A stretch of 64,000 nucleotides of DNA, taken from Desulfacinum infernum DSM 9756 (GTDB lineage Bacteria > Desulfobacterota > Syntrophobacteria > Syntrophobacterales > DSM-9756). The stretch is taken from positions 43,642 through 107,641 of the forward strand of contig NZ_FQVB01000014.1 in the NCBI RefSeq assembly GCF_900129305.1. Reading direction: 5' to 3'. A program made the translations under genes and the position numbers. Shown here in pieces: positions 56,452 through 64,000 of this stretch. Position 1 is the stretch's first letter. Each line of letters starts with the position of its first letter. The notes beneath the pieces were generated by a model. That model saw only the letters and a list, made by a program, of their open reading frames with translations, was not told the DNA's origin and ran no database searches.

Positions 56452-58518
56452 TCAGTTCTCGTCGTCCTGGGTGCAGAAGTATTCGATGGTCTTCTGGGCG
56501 CACGTGGTACAGTAGCCCAGCTTGTGGAGCATGGTGTGGATCATGCGGTCGTAGAGCTTCTGGTTCTCCTCGTTGGTGCGGTTGGCCAGGGCCCCGATGA
56601 GGCTCCCGGCGCCGGCGATATCCGATTTCAGCCGCACGTCCGTCACCGCCTTGACCAGCTCCAGGTTGTCCATGAAGTCGTAGTCGGGATCCACCGACAT
56701 CTTCTGGCCGTAGATCTTGCGGATGGTGGTCCGGAACGACTCCTGCTGCTCCCGGGTCTTGAGCCCCAGGCGCTCCTCCACGCTGCGCACGTACTTTTCG
56801 TCGATCTTGATGGCCTTGAGCTCACCCGTCTGGGGATCCCGGTACTTCCACATGCGGTCCGGCCCCACCGTATCCGCGTCGATCCCGATGATCATGTTCA
56901 CGTAGTTCATCACGTCCTTTCGGATAGCCTGGGGCTCGTCCATGTAGGCGTTGAACATCTCCGTGGTGATCCGCTCCCGGTAGAGGCCCTTGGCGATCTT
57001 CAAGTCCTCCAGGTACTTGGCCCGATCGGACGCCTCCGAAACGTAGTCCAGGATCACCCGCTCGAAGGCCTTGAAGATGTCGTAGGCGAAGATGCACTGG
57101 CCTTCGTTGGTCTCCGAGGTCTCCATGGCCAGCTGCAGGGCGCGGCCCAGGTTGCGCTGGCCCAGCCCCTTCTGGCCGAACCGCTTGGTGATGTCCGGCT
57201 CGTGGTTGAGCTGGTCGATGAGCTCCGCCAGGGTTTTGACGCTCTTTTCCCCGGCCACCTCGCCCGCCGCCAGCTTCATGGTCTCCACGGGGGTGAGCTT
57301 TTCCGAGCGGGACAGGCGCGAGAGCACGGCCATGACGGAGGCGGCGTAGTTCAGGTTGGGATCCTGGTGGAGCCGCTCCTTGGTGAGGGTCGTCTTGGTC
57401 TCGCTTCCGATGGCGTAGGCGGTGAGCTTCTGCTGGAGCTTGTAGTCGGTGTTGTGGGCCACGTAGCAGATACGGCACCGGTCCACGATGGGAGCTTCCT
57501 CTCGTTCGGCGAGAAAGCGGTTGAATTCCGAATTGTTGCTGGTGGCGATGATGAGGGTGTCCAGGGGCCAGCGGAATCCGTCGATTTCGATGTTGCGGTT
57601 CTGGATCACGCCCAGATAGACTTGGACCAGGTCCTTCTTGTTCTTGAAGATCTCGTCGCTGAAGTGGATGCCGCCTCCGGCCACCCGGGCCAGAGCCCCC
57701 CGACGCAGGTCGAACCGGTAGGGGTTGTTGGCGTCGGCGATGTGGAGCAGCCTCTGGATGGACTCTTCGCCCAGAAGATCCACGGCGGAAGAGGTGATCT
57801 TGTCCTTGGCCGAGTATTTTCCCGTGATGGTTCCCAGGCTCTCGCTCAAAGGCACCGGCACCACCTGCACGAAGGAGAGCATCCGCTCCAGGTCGCCGTC
57901 ACAGGCTTGACGGATGTCGTTCCAGATGTATTCGCTGCAGGCGCCCAGGGGGCGGTAGTCGGCGAAGAGCGCCTCCAGCTGCTCGTCGTTGAACCCGACG
58001 CGGCCCTGGAGGAAGGATTCCGTGTCCCGGCGCGATTCGAAAAGGTTCATGGCCAGGACCATGGGGTCTTCGAAGGTCTGGGACTGGATGGTGGTGATGC
58101 GCCCGTAGCCCGGAAGACGGTCCAGGCCCGTGAAGTGGAAGGTGTAGCGGCGGTTTTCGGGCCGGGCGATGAACTGGCGGTAGAGGGAGCACAGAGTCTC
58201 CACGAAGAAGGTCTTGCCGTTTCCGGGCTCGCCCACCAGCACGAAGGCCATCTCCCGGGACGAACCTCCCTCCGCGGCGTCCTTGACGAAGGAGACGAAG
58301 CTGTTGATCTCGTCGTACATGCCCACCACGGGCTTGGGGCCCCGGCGGAACACCTTGAAGTCGTAGGTGGTCTTGCCGTTGACCACCACCTTCTCGATCC
58401 CCGCCCCGTCGTCCAGAATCATCCGGGCGACGGCCTGGTAGGCGTTTTCGAAGCGACGGCGGCCGTCGCGCACCTGTTCCACATGGTCCATCAGGGATTT
58501 TGCACCGTTTCCATTCAT
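56452..58518 (-). CDS. prkA: PrkA-family serine protein kinase/AAA ATPase
   Basis: A 688-residue cytosolic kinase. Walker A LVGEPGNGKTFFVETL near residue 104, the PrkA AAA core SSAVDLLGEESIQRLLHIADANNPYRFDLRRGALARVAGGGIHFSDEIFKNKKDLVQVYLGVIQNRNI, and the PrkA C-terminal domain from ~400. It ends with a Cys cluster GYCTTCAQKTIEYFC. The ATG at 58518 is chosen for GGAGAG five bases upstream. First gene of prkA-yhbH-spoVR-prkA2. A perfect 9-bp palindrome (58589-58608) in its leader may be regulatory. Confidence 0.95.
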   Translation of the reverse strand: MNGNGAKSLMDHVEQVRDGRRRFENAYQAVARMILDDGAGIEKVVVNGKTTYDFKVFRRGPKPVVGMYDEINSFVSFVKDAAEGGSSREMAFVLVGEPGNGKTFFVETLCSLYRQFIARPENRRYTFHFTGLDRLPGYGRITTIQSQTFEDPMVLAMNLFESRRDTESFLQGRVGFNDEQLEALFADYRPLGACSEYIWNDIRQACDGDLERMLSFVQVVPVPLSESLGTITGKYSAKDKITSSAVDLLGEESIQRLLHIADANNPYRFDLRRGALARVAGGGIHFSDEIFKNKKDLVQVYLGVIQNRNIEIDGFRWPLDTLIIATSNNSEFNRFLAEREEAPIVDRCRICYVAHNTDYKLQQKLTAYAIGSETKTTLTKERLHQDPNLNYAASVMAVLSRLSRSEKLTPVETMKLAAGEVAGEKSVKTLAELIDQLNHEPDITKRFGQKGLGQRNLGRALQLAMETSETNEGQCIFAYDIFKAFERVILDYVSEASDRAKYLEDLKIAKGLYRERITTEMFNAYMDEPQAIRKDVMNYVNMIIGIDADTVGPDRMWKYRDPQTGELKAIKIDEKYVRSVEERLGLKTREQQESFRTTIRKIYGQKMSVDPDYDFMDNLELVKAVTDVRLKSDIAGAGSLIGALANRTNEENQKLYDRMIHTMLHKLGYCTTCAQKTIEYFCTQDDEN

Positions 58519-59434
58519 GGTCACTCTCCTCATGACCGCCACGGTGCCCGGTGCCGCCGCCCCTTGTCATCGCCCCCAGACACGAAAGCCATGGTCCGGG
58601 GACCATGGCCTTCAGGGATACCGCTGCAGCGACCCGCGACTCCATGGCCCGTGTTTGTTGTTCCTGCTTGTCAGCAGCCAATCCAGGGTGGGTTCCACTG
58701 CGCGCCCTCTCTCCTTGTGATTCACAGCTCCGGTTCCACTTCCAACCCAAACGGCGTGCCTTGCCAGGTGCTTCCACTGATTAGCAAATCGGATGCCAAA
58801 CCCAGAACGAGCCTGGGAGCTTGTCCGAGAACGGTGTTTTTCCCGGGAGCGCGGGCGTCTCGCCCGCTCCTCGTGCGGGCCGATGGCCCGCGCGCCCGGG
58901 GGAAGAATCTTCGGACACCTTGTCGGCGCAACCGGACGGGGATTCTTGTCCTCCTCGTACCTAAACTGAGCGATTTTTTCTTCGGGTGTCTTTTCCACCG
59001 CGTGATTAGCGGGCGGGGATAAACCCCGCCCCTACCCAATGGGTCCGTGCCCTTTTGTAGGGGCGGGCTTTACGCCCGCCCTTCGGAACCTGTCCATGAG
59101 AAAGAATCGTCCAATTCAGGTCGTAGACGCGGGGCTTCAGCCCCGCGGAAAGGGTTATCGTAACCCCATGAAGTGACAAGAAATAAGCGATGGCCCACCC
59201 GATGCCCGGGGGATCTTCCGCAGCCCTAAAGGGCTGCGCTACGGCGAAAACGGTTATCTCCAGAGTTCTCGGAAAGCCTCGCAGGACGAAGAGGAAAACC
59301 GCAAAGGAACGGGGACGGAAGACGATGGGCCGGCGGCGGAAGCCGCCATTTGAAAAAGCAGTTTCCCTGCCCCACGTTTTGGTGTATGGACCGCCCGTTT
59401 CCATTGGAGAAACGACGGGAGGTGCGGGGCGGCC
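58519..59434. repeat. 916-base gene-free gap with palindromes, R1 and R2
   Basis: In the prkA leader: perfect inverted repeat CCATGGTCC-GG-GGACCATGG (58589-58608). A GCGGGCGTCTCGCCCGC-type palindrome lies at about 58853-58875. A full R1 with extended left flank spans 58971-59117, followed by R2 at 59119-59284. No gene seen. Confidence 0.8.
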
Positions 59435-60658
59435 ATGAACACGACCATTGTGCTGATCTTTCTCGTGACCTATGCGGGGGTGGCCCTGGGGCGCGTTCCC
59501 GGTCTGGCCCTGGACCGCACGGGCATCGCCCTCCTGGGCGCCATCGCCATGGTTTCCCTGGGGGCGGTGAGCACCCACGAAGCCGTGAACGCCATCGACC
59601 TTCCCACCATCCTGCTCCTCTACGCCCTCATGGTGGTTTCCGCTCAGTTCCGGCTGGCGGGCTTCTACACCTGGGTGGCCCTCAAGGTGGCGCGTCAGCT
59701 GGATCATCCCGGGCGGTTCCTTTGGCTGCTCATGCTCACCAGCGCCGGGCTTTCGGCCGTCCTGGCCAACGACATCGTCTGCCTGGCCTTCACGCCCGTA
59801 CTCACCGTCACTTTGGCGCGACGGTCCCTCAACCCGGTGCCCTACCTGGTGGCCCTCGCGGTTTCCAGCAACATCGGATCGGCGGCCACCATCATCGGCA
59901 ACCCGCAGAACATGCTGATCGGTCAGGTGGGAAATCTGGACTTCCGGGACTTCTTCCTGTGGAACCTGCCGCCGGTTCTGGCCTCCCTGGCGGCGGCCTA
60001 CGGGATCATCCGGGTGCTGTCAAGAAATTGTCCTCCCTGGACGGGCCCTTCCGTGGAGGAAGCCCACGGCACGTGGCCGTCTCTGGACGCCCACCAAACC
60101 CGCAAAGCGCTCTTCTACACGGGGGTGCTCCTGGTCCTCTTTTTCACTCCCGTCCCGCGGCACATGGCGGCCCTGGCGGTGGCCGCCTGCCTTCTGTGCA
60201 GCCGCCGCATGAAGACCCGCTCCATCCTGGGCCTGGTGGACTGGCACCTCATCACGCTCTTTTGCAGCCTCTTCATCCTGGTGGCGGCCGTGGAAAAGGC
60301 GGGGCTTCCCCACCGGATCATGGCCGCCCTGGGCGGCGGGGGCCTGCACGTCACCAACCCCTACGTGCTGGCCGGGGTCTCCGTCGTGCTTTCCAACGTG
60401 ACGAGCAACGTGCCGGCCGTCATGCTGCTTTCCAAGTTCCTTCCCGCGGGAAACCACCTCCTTTGGTACGTTCTCGCCGCCTCCAGCACCTTCGCGGGCA
60501 ACCTGGTCACCATCGGAAGCATCGCCAACCTGATCGTCATCGAGGAGGCGGCCGCCCACGGCGTGTCCCTCTCCTTCCGGGAACACGCCCGCTACGGGGT
60601 GCCCGTCACCCTGGCGTCCCTGGCCCTCCTGGCCCTTTGGATCGCGATCACCCGGTAG
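59435..60658 (+). CDS. SLC13/ArsB-type anion transporter
   Basis: A 407-residue inner-membrane protein with about eleven hydrophobic segments, of the ion-transporter superfamily that includes ArsB, NhaD and CitM. NDIVCLAFTPVLTVTL and SNIGSAATIIGNPQNMLIG are the twin substrate-binding hairpins (N-x-P/T motifs) and VLSNVTSNVPAVMLLSKF with STFAGNLVTIGSIANLIVIEEA is the second repeat. Substrate may be an inorganic or dicarboxylic anion; not fixed by sequence. GGGAGG lies upstream. Monocistronic, flanked by repeats. Confidence 0.9.
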   Translation: MNTTIVLIFLVTYAGVALGRVPGLALDRTGIALLGAIAMVSLGAVSTHEAVNAIDLPTILLLYALMVVSAQFRLAGFYTWVALKVARQLDHPGRFLWLLMLTSAGLSAVLANDIVCLAFTPVLTVTLARRSLNPVPYLVALAVSSNIGSAATIIGNPQNMLIGQVGNLDFRDFFLWNLPPVLASLAAAYGIIRVLSRNCPPWTGPSVEEAHGTWPSLDAHQTRKALFYTGVLLVLFFTPVPRHMAALAVAACLLCSRRMKTRSILGLVDWHLITLFCSLFILVAAVEKAGLPHRIMAALGGGGLHVTNPYVLAGVSVVLSNVTSNVPAVMLLSKFLPAGNHLLWYVLAASSTFAGNLVTIGSIANLIVIEEAAAHGVSLSFREHARYGVPVTLASLALLALWIAITR

Positions 60659-61078
60659 GAGCCTGTCCGAGAACCCCATAAACCGTCACTCCCGCGTCAG
60701 CGGGAGTCCAAAATGCACCATCCATCCAGGACCCCGATTTCGCGCGGCGGACGGAGGACCATTGAAAGGCGCAAATCAGCAATTCCCACATTGGACGATT
60801 CTTGTTCCTAGTGCGGTCTTCGAGGGCGGGCGTAAAGCCCGCCCCTATAAGATGCCTTGATCTGTTGGGTAGGGGCGGGGTTTATCCCCGCCCGCTCATC
60901 CTTGGTGATAGGAAAACCCCATGAAAAGATCGCCCAATTTGGGCCATTGTCGAACAGCCGCTCAGGAGCCCTGTCCGGAAATGCCGTTCACCGTTTCTGG
61001 CCGGAGACACCCCCCGGTATCACGAATGGTTGAGACCTGGCAGAAAGGGACGCGATGCAGGGCCGACCGTCGCAGTCG
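60659..61078. repeat. Gap with R3 fragment and inverted R1
   Basis: R3 fragment at about 60660-60735 (CCGTCACTCCCGCGTCAGCG), then R1 in reverse orientation at about 60788-60942 (TTGGACGATTCTTGTTCC, GGCGGGCGTAAAGCCCGCCC, GTAGGGGCGGGGTTTATCCC). No gene. Confidence 0.85.
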
Positions 61079-61990
61079 TCAGGAACGGGCGGCGGGAGCG
61101 GTGCGGGCGGGCAAAGCCCTTTCCAGGTTGAGGGCCACCGCGCCCCCCAAAACCAGCAGGGACCCGATCCAGAACCGGAGGGAAACCGGATCCCCGAAGA
61201 CGAGGATGCCGGCCGCCACGGTGAGCACCACCTCGCTGCTCATGAAGACCCCGCCCTCCCAGCTTCGGCAATAGGCGAAGCCCTGGTTCATGAGGAGCTG
61301 GCCCGCCAGGGTGGCCGCCACCAGACCGGCGCAGAGGCCCCATTCGAGCCCGGAAGAAGGAAGGATGGGATGGGAGACGAATCCGGGGAAAACCACCACG
61401 AGGCCCATGGCGCACAGGTAGAGGTAGATGGTGGCCGATCCGTTGGTGGCCCGAAGCTTCTTGATGAAGGCCACGGTGAGGCCCGCCAGGGCGCTGGCGC
61501 AGACGGCCAGAGCCTTTCCCTGGGCAGCCCCGTCCCAGCGGAAGTCGAAAAGCAGTGCGATGCCCGCCAGCGCTCCGGCGATGCACAGTGCGCCGAGAGG
61601 GGATACCTCCTCCCGGTAAAGGACGTAGGAAAAGAGGGCGGCGAAGGCCGGAAAGGCATAGAAGATCACCATGGCCGTGGAAATGGGCAGCAGCTGAAGG
61701 GCGGCCACCAGACACAGAAAGGCGCACGAGCCCGTGCAGCCGCGGATGAGAAGCAGGCGCCGGTTGCTCCCGCGAAAGGGATTGGTGTGCCGGAAAAAGA
61801 GAAGCACCAGGAGCACCAATCCTCCGGAAAAGCGGAAGAACGCAATGTCCCACACACGGAATCGCGGCCCCAGCAGCTTGATGGCAAGGGTTCCCAAGGT
61901 GAAGAAGAAGGCCGCGGCCAGCATGAGCGGCAACCCGGAAGACATCGCAGCGCCTGGCACAAGAGGTTTCACCGTAAGATCCCCTTCCAT
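61079..61990 (-). CDS. EamA-family (DMT) transporter
   Basis: A 303-residue protein with ten predicted membrane helices in two EamA repeats (about 20-150 and 160-290). Each repeat shows typical sequence: AAFFFTLGTLAIKLLGPRFRVWDIAFFRFSGGL and LVAATLAGQLLMNQGFAYCRSWEGGVFMSSEVVLTVAAGILVFGDPVSLRFWIGSLLVLGG. Such proteins export or import metabolites; no substrate can be named. Ends near an R1 repeat. The start could also be the ATG 15 codons later. Confidence 0.92.
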   Translation of the reverse strand: MEGDLTVKPLVPGAAMSSGLPLMLAAAFFFTLGTLAIKLLGPRFRVWDIAFFRFSGGLVLLVLLFFRHTNPFRGSNRRLLLIRGCTGSCAFLCLVAALQLLPISTAMVIFYAFPAFAALFSYVLYREEVSPLGALCIAGALAGIALLFDFRWDGAAQGKALAVCASALAGLTVAFIKKLRATNGSATIYLYLCAMGLVVVFPGFVSHPILPSSGLEWGLCAGLVAATLAGQLLMNQGFAYCRSWEGGVFMSSEVVLTVAAGILVFGDPVSLRFWIGSLLVLGGAVALNLERALPARTAPAARS

Positions 61991-62337
61991 GAGAAAAGCT
62001 CCAGCCGACTCCGCCGTTCGGCCCTCCCCGACGGCCTACCATACACCCCCTTCCCGCTTTTCGCCATGCCGATCGCCAATCACCGCCGATCCTTCAAGCA
62101 AAGCGCAAGTAAAACCGGCCAAGGGGAGAACAACCCGTCCTCTCTGTCGAGCCACTAATGGAAACCTAAATTGGACGATTCCTTGTCACGGAAGGCCCTG
62201 AAGGGCAGGCGTAAAGCCCGCCCCTACAAGATGCCTTGATCTGTTGGGTAGGGGCGGGGTTTATCCCCGCCCGCTCATCACGCGGTGTCAGAGACGCCCG
62301 AAGAAGATACCGCCCGGTTTGAGGGAAAGGGGAAGGA
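61991..62337. repeat. Gap with inverted R1
   Basis: R1 in reverse orientation at about 62165-62290 (AATTGGACGATTCCTTGTCA, GGCAGGCGTAAAGCCCGCCC, GTAGGGGCGGGGTTTATCCC, GCTCATCACGCGGTGTC). The remainder has no gene. Confidence 0.85.
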
Positions 62338-63534
62338 TCAGCAGCCTTCCGCGTCGGCCGAGGGGTGGAACTTCAGCAGGGGCAGAAGGGCCGAAACGGC
62401 CGCCACATAGGCCCCGGCGCCCAGAAGGCCGGTGGAGAAGGCGCCCAGGTCGCCGAAGCGGCCGATGAGGAAGGGAAAGAGGCCGCCTCCGATGACGAAG
62501 GCCAGCGGTGGGCCGAAGGACGTGGCGATGCTTCGCCGGACGGGCGGGACCGCCTGGGACAGGGCCGCGAAGGCCGGGGCGAAAAAGAGGGTGATGAGCG
62601 CCGGCTGCAGGAAGACGAGAACCACCAGGAGGCGTCCCTGCGCCGGGATCATCCCGACGAGGGCCAGACCCGACAGGATGAGGGCGCTTCCCATGGTGAT
62701 CCGGATACCCAAACGGTCCGCCAGCCACCCCCCGAGGAAGGTCAAGAGCAGGCCCGGCAGCCGCGACAGGCCCAGAAGAATGTTGGCCGGCCCCGGGGCC
62801 CAGCCCTTTTCGTGCACCAGAAAGAGCGGCAGCATGCTGTAGACGCCGACGGCCGCGCCGATGCCCGCCCCGAACAAGACCACGATGATCCAAAACCCAG
62901 GAAGCCGCAGAACGTCCCCAAGCGAAGCAATATCGGGGCGCCTTCCCGGAAAGGCGCCGCTTCCGCCCTTCCAGGCGTAGAGGATCCCGGCCCCCGCCGA
63001 AAGGGCACCGAGCGTCACCACCAGGACCCGCCACGACATCCAGGCCAGAGCCCCTTCCACCAGGAGCGGTCCCAGCACCATGCCGAGGCTCGGGGCCGTC
63101 TGATGGAGCCCCATGGCCTTTCCCCAGTCCCGGCGGGAAACGGAAGCGGCCAGCGTGGCCACGGCGGACGGCAGGTGCATCCCGGCGGCCAATCCCAGCG
63201 CCGTCAGAAGAAGCTTCAGGAGCGCCAGGGAGTGGGCCCAGGGCGTGAAGATCAGCACGCCTCCCACCGACAAACCGGACAGGATGAGGGTGCCCCGATG
63301 GTGGATGCGCGACGAGAGAAAACCCGAAATGATCTGGCCGGAGACGAACCCCACGGCCATCCACAGGAAGAGCGAACCGGCTTGCGCGTGCCCCATGCGC
63401 AGTTCCCCTTCCAGCAGAGGCATCAGGGGAACGAAGACGAACCTGGCCAGGAACCCCAGAAGGAAGAGGAGACTGAGAAGAAGGACGTCCCCGATCTTGT
63501 GGCGAAAGGAAACCGGTTCAGGACAGACGGTCAT
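62338..63534 (-). CDS. MFS transporter
   Basis: A 398-residue major-facilitator protein with twelve hydrophobic segments. HAQAGSLFLWMAVGFVSGQIISGFLSSRIHHRGTLILSG carries the loop 2-3 signature, and GGWLADRLGIRITMGSALILSG the second-half equivalent. Substrate unknown; similar proteins are annotated as nitrate/nitrite-type or drug permeases. AGGGG lies five bases before the ATG. Single gene. Confidence 0.9.
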   Translation of the reverse strand: MTVCPEPVSFRHKIGDVLLLSLLFLLGFLARFVFVPLMPLLEGELRMGHAQAGSLFLWMAVGFVSGQIISGFLSSRIHHRGTLILSGLSVGGVLIFTPWAHSLALLKLLLTALGLAAGMHLPSAVATLAASVSRRDWGKAMGLHQTAPSLGMVLGPLLVEGALAWMSWRVLVVTLGALSAGAGILYAWKGGSGAFPGRRPDIASLGDVLRLPGFWIIVVLFGAGIGAAVGVYSMLPLFLVHEKGWAPGPANILLGLSRLPGLLLTFLGGWLADRLGIRITMGSALILSGLALVGMIPAQGRLLVVLVFLQPALITLFFAPAFAALSQAVPPVRRSIATSFGPPLAFVIGGGLFPFLIGRFGDLGAFSTGLLGAGAYVAAVSALLPLLKFHPSADAEGC

Positions 63535-63663
63535 GAAAGCCCCTGGGCTGCGCCGCTACCTCGACAATCCATGGGATTCGCTCCAAGATTCCATCCCTAC
63601 CGCGGTACCCGGCAAGCCGAGGCTCCGCAGCGAAGGAAGCGCACCTTGGCGCAGGAGACCGCT

Positions 63664-64000
63664 GATAGGGGTAGGAAGGACTCGTTGCCGAGTCCCTCCC
63701 CCCTCCGAACCGTACGTGCGGATCTCCCGCATACGGCTCTCCGGTTGGTGGTTTTACCCCGCTGAGGACTGGAGCATTGCGCGATGGGCTGCCACGAGGC
63801 TGTACAACCCATGGCGCTCAAAGAAAGCATTCGGCCATCTGTTATGATCGCGGCCTCGGCTGATCCCCTTTCGTCCGCTGCGCTTACGCAGAATACTGCG
63901 CAGTCGCCGACGAACCCATGAGTCGAGACGGGGAAACGTCCACCTGGAGGAGTGTTTGAAGTATTCCATCCATCCACGAAGGCTGCGGTTCACTTCCGTA
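63664..64000 (-). mobile_element. Group II intron, 3' end (continues past the right edge)
   Basis: On the minus strand the C-terminal codons of a maturase are followed by a domain V hairpin (63707-63739, GAGCCGTATGCGGGAG ... GTACGGTTC) and a domain VI hairpin (GGACTCG-GCAA-CGAGTCC, 63678-63695), ending near CCTACCCCTAT at about 63664. The 5' part lies outside. Confidence 0.85.
63754..64000 (-). CDS. Group II intron reverse transcriptase/maturase, C-terminal fragment
   Basis: The frame is open to the window edge and ends at 63754. NRSLRGWMEYFKHSSRWTF followed by RLDSWVRRRLRSILRKRSGRKG is the maturase (X) domain and RDHNRWPNAFFERHGLYSLVAAH the C-terminal tail of bacterial group II intron proteins. 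The reverse-transcriptase domain lies beyond base 64000. Confidence 0.9.
   Translation of the reverse strand, partial: TEVNRSLRGWMEYFKHSSRWTFPRLDSWVRRRLRSILRKRSGRKGISRGRDHNRWPNAFFERHGLYSLVAAHRAMLQSSAG

Noticed and set aside
58853..58910. rRNA/tRNA-like GC-rich hairpins in the prkA upstream gap
   Set aside because: Simple inverted repeats of the GCGGGCGTCTCGCCCGC type; no cloverleaf, CCA or T-loop signature.
56449..59022. 857-codon plus-strand frame opposite prkA
   Set aside because: Val/Leu/Gly-rich antisense translation of a well-conserved gene; runs on into repeats.

Overview
This is a GC-rich chromosomal window from what looks like an anaerobic, sulfate-reducing or syntrophic member of the former Deltaproteobacteria (Desulfobacterota, Syntrophobacter/Desulfacinum-like). 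That placement is inferred from gene content (rubrerythrin, a DUF3786 Fe-S protein, an ADP-forming acyl-CoA synthetase, CaiB/BaiF transferase, a TRAP transporter, a probable selenocysteine rhodanese, a PrkA/YhbH/SpoVR operon), not from a marker tree. Gaps between genes are packed with a few families of interspersed palindromic repeats (called R1-R4 here) that recur across the window and in places enter genes.

Layout. 1-17 kb: the N-terminal 1212 residues of a giant secreted coiled-coil protein (minus strand, running off the left edge), purA, htpX, a small heat-shock protein, a Fe-S/DUF3786 protein, an orphan Cys-rich protein, an FmdB zinc ribbon, a class III CoA-transferase, ftsY, a class II aldolase, an ADP-forming acyl-CoA synthetase, a hotdog thioesterase and rubrerythrin. 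17.7-35 kb: recC and recB, then an integron, then recD. The integron has an inactivated integron-type integrase at one end and, reading away from it on the other strand, nurA-herA-DNA methyltransferase followed by an attC-like site and one small orphan gene. recC carries an in-frame TGA at a probable Cys position and an in-frame copy of repeat R3; between recC and recB lies a ~375-base tract almost without T.

35-50 kb: a YgjP-type metallopeptidase, then a sugar-acid uptake and catabolism locus: TRAP transporter dctPQM, a LarA-family (nickel racemase/epimerase) protein, a GntR/FadR regulator with two matching palindromic operators, two short-chain dehydrogenases, a gluconokinase-like FGGY kinase, a 2-hydroxyacid dehydrogenase, KDPG aldolase and an MFS permease. 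Together they suggest a hexuronate/aldonate route into the Entner-Doudoroff pathway. Then come an APC-like permease, a secreted rhodanese with a C-x-U (TGA) active-site motif, and a single-domain response regulator.

51-64 kb: a minus-strand operon prkA-yhbH(DUF444)-spoVR-second prkA-like ATPase, an SLC13-type anion transporter, an EamA transporter, an MFS transporter, and at the right edge the 3' end of a group II intron with the C-terminus of its maturase.

The most interesting candidate for an undescribed system is the NurA-HerA-methyltransferase operon held in the integron. No tRNA, rRNA or CRISPR array was recognised.
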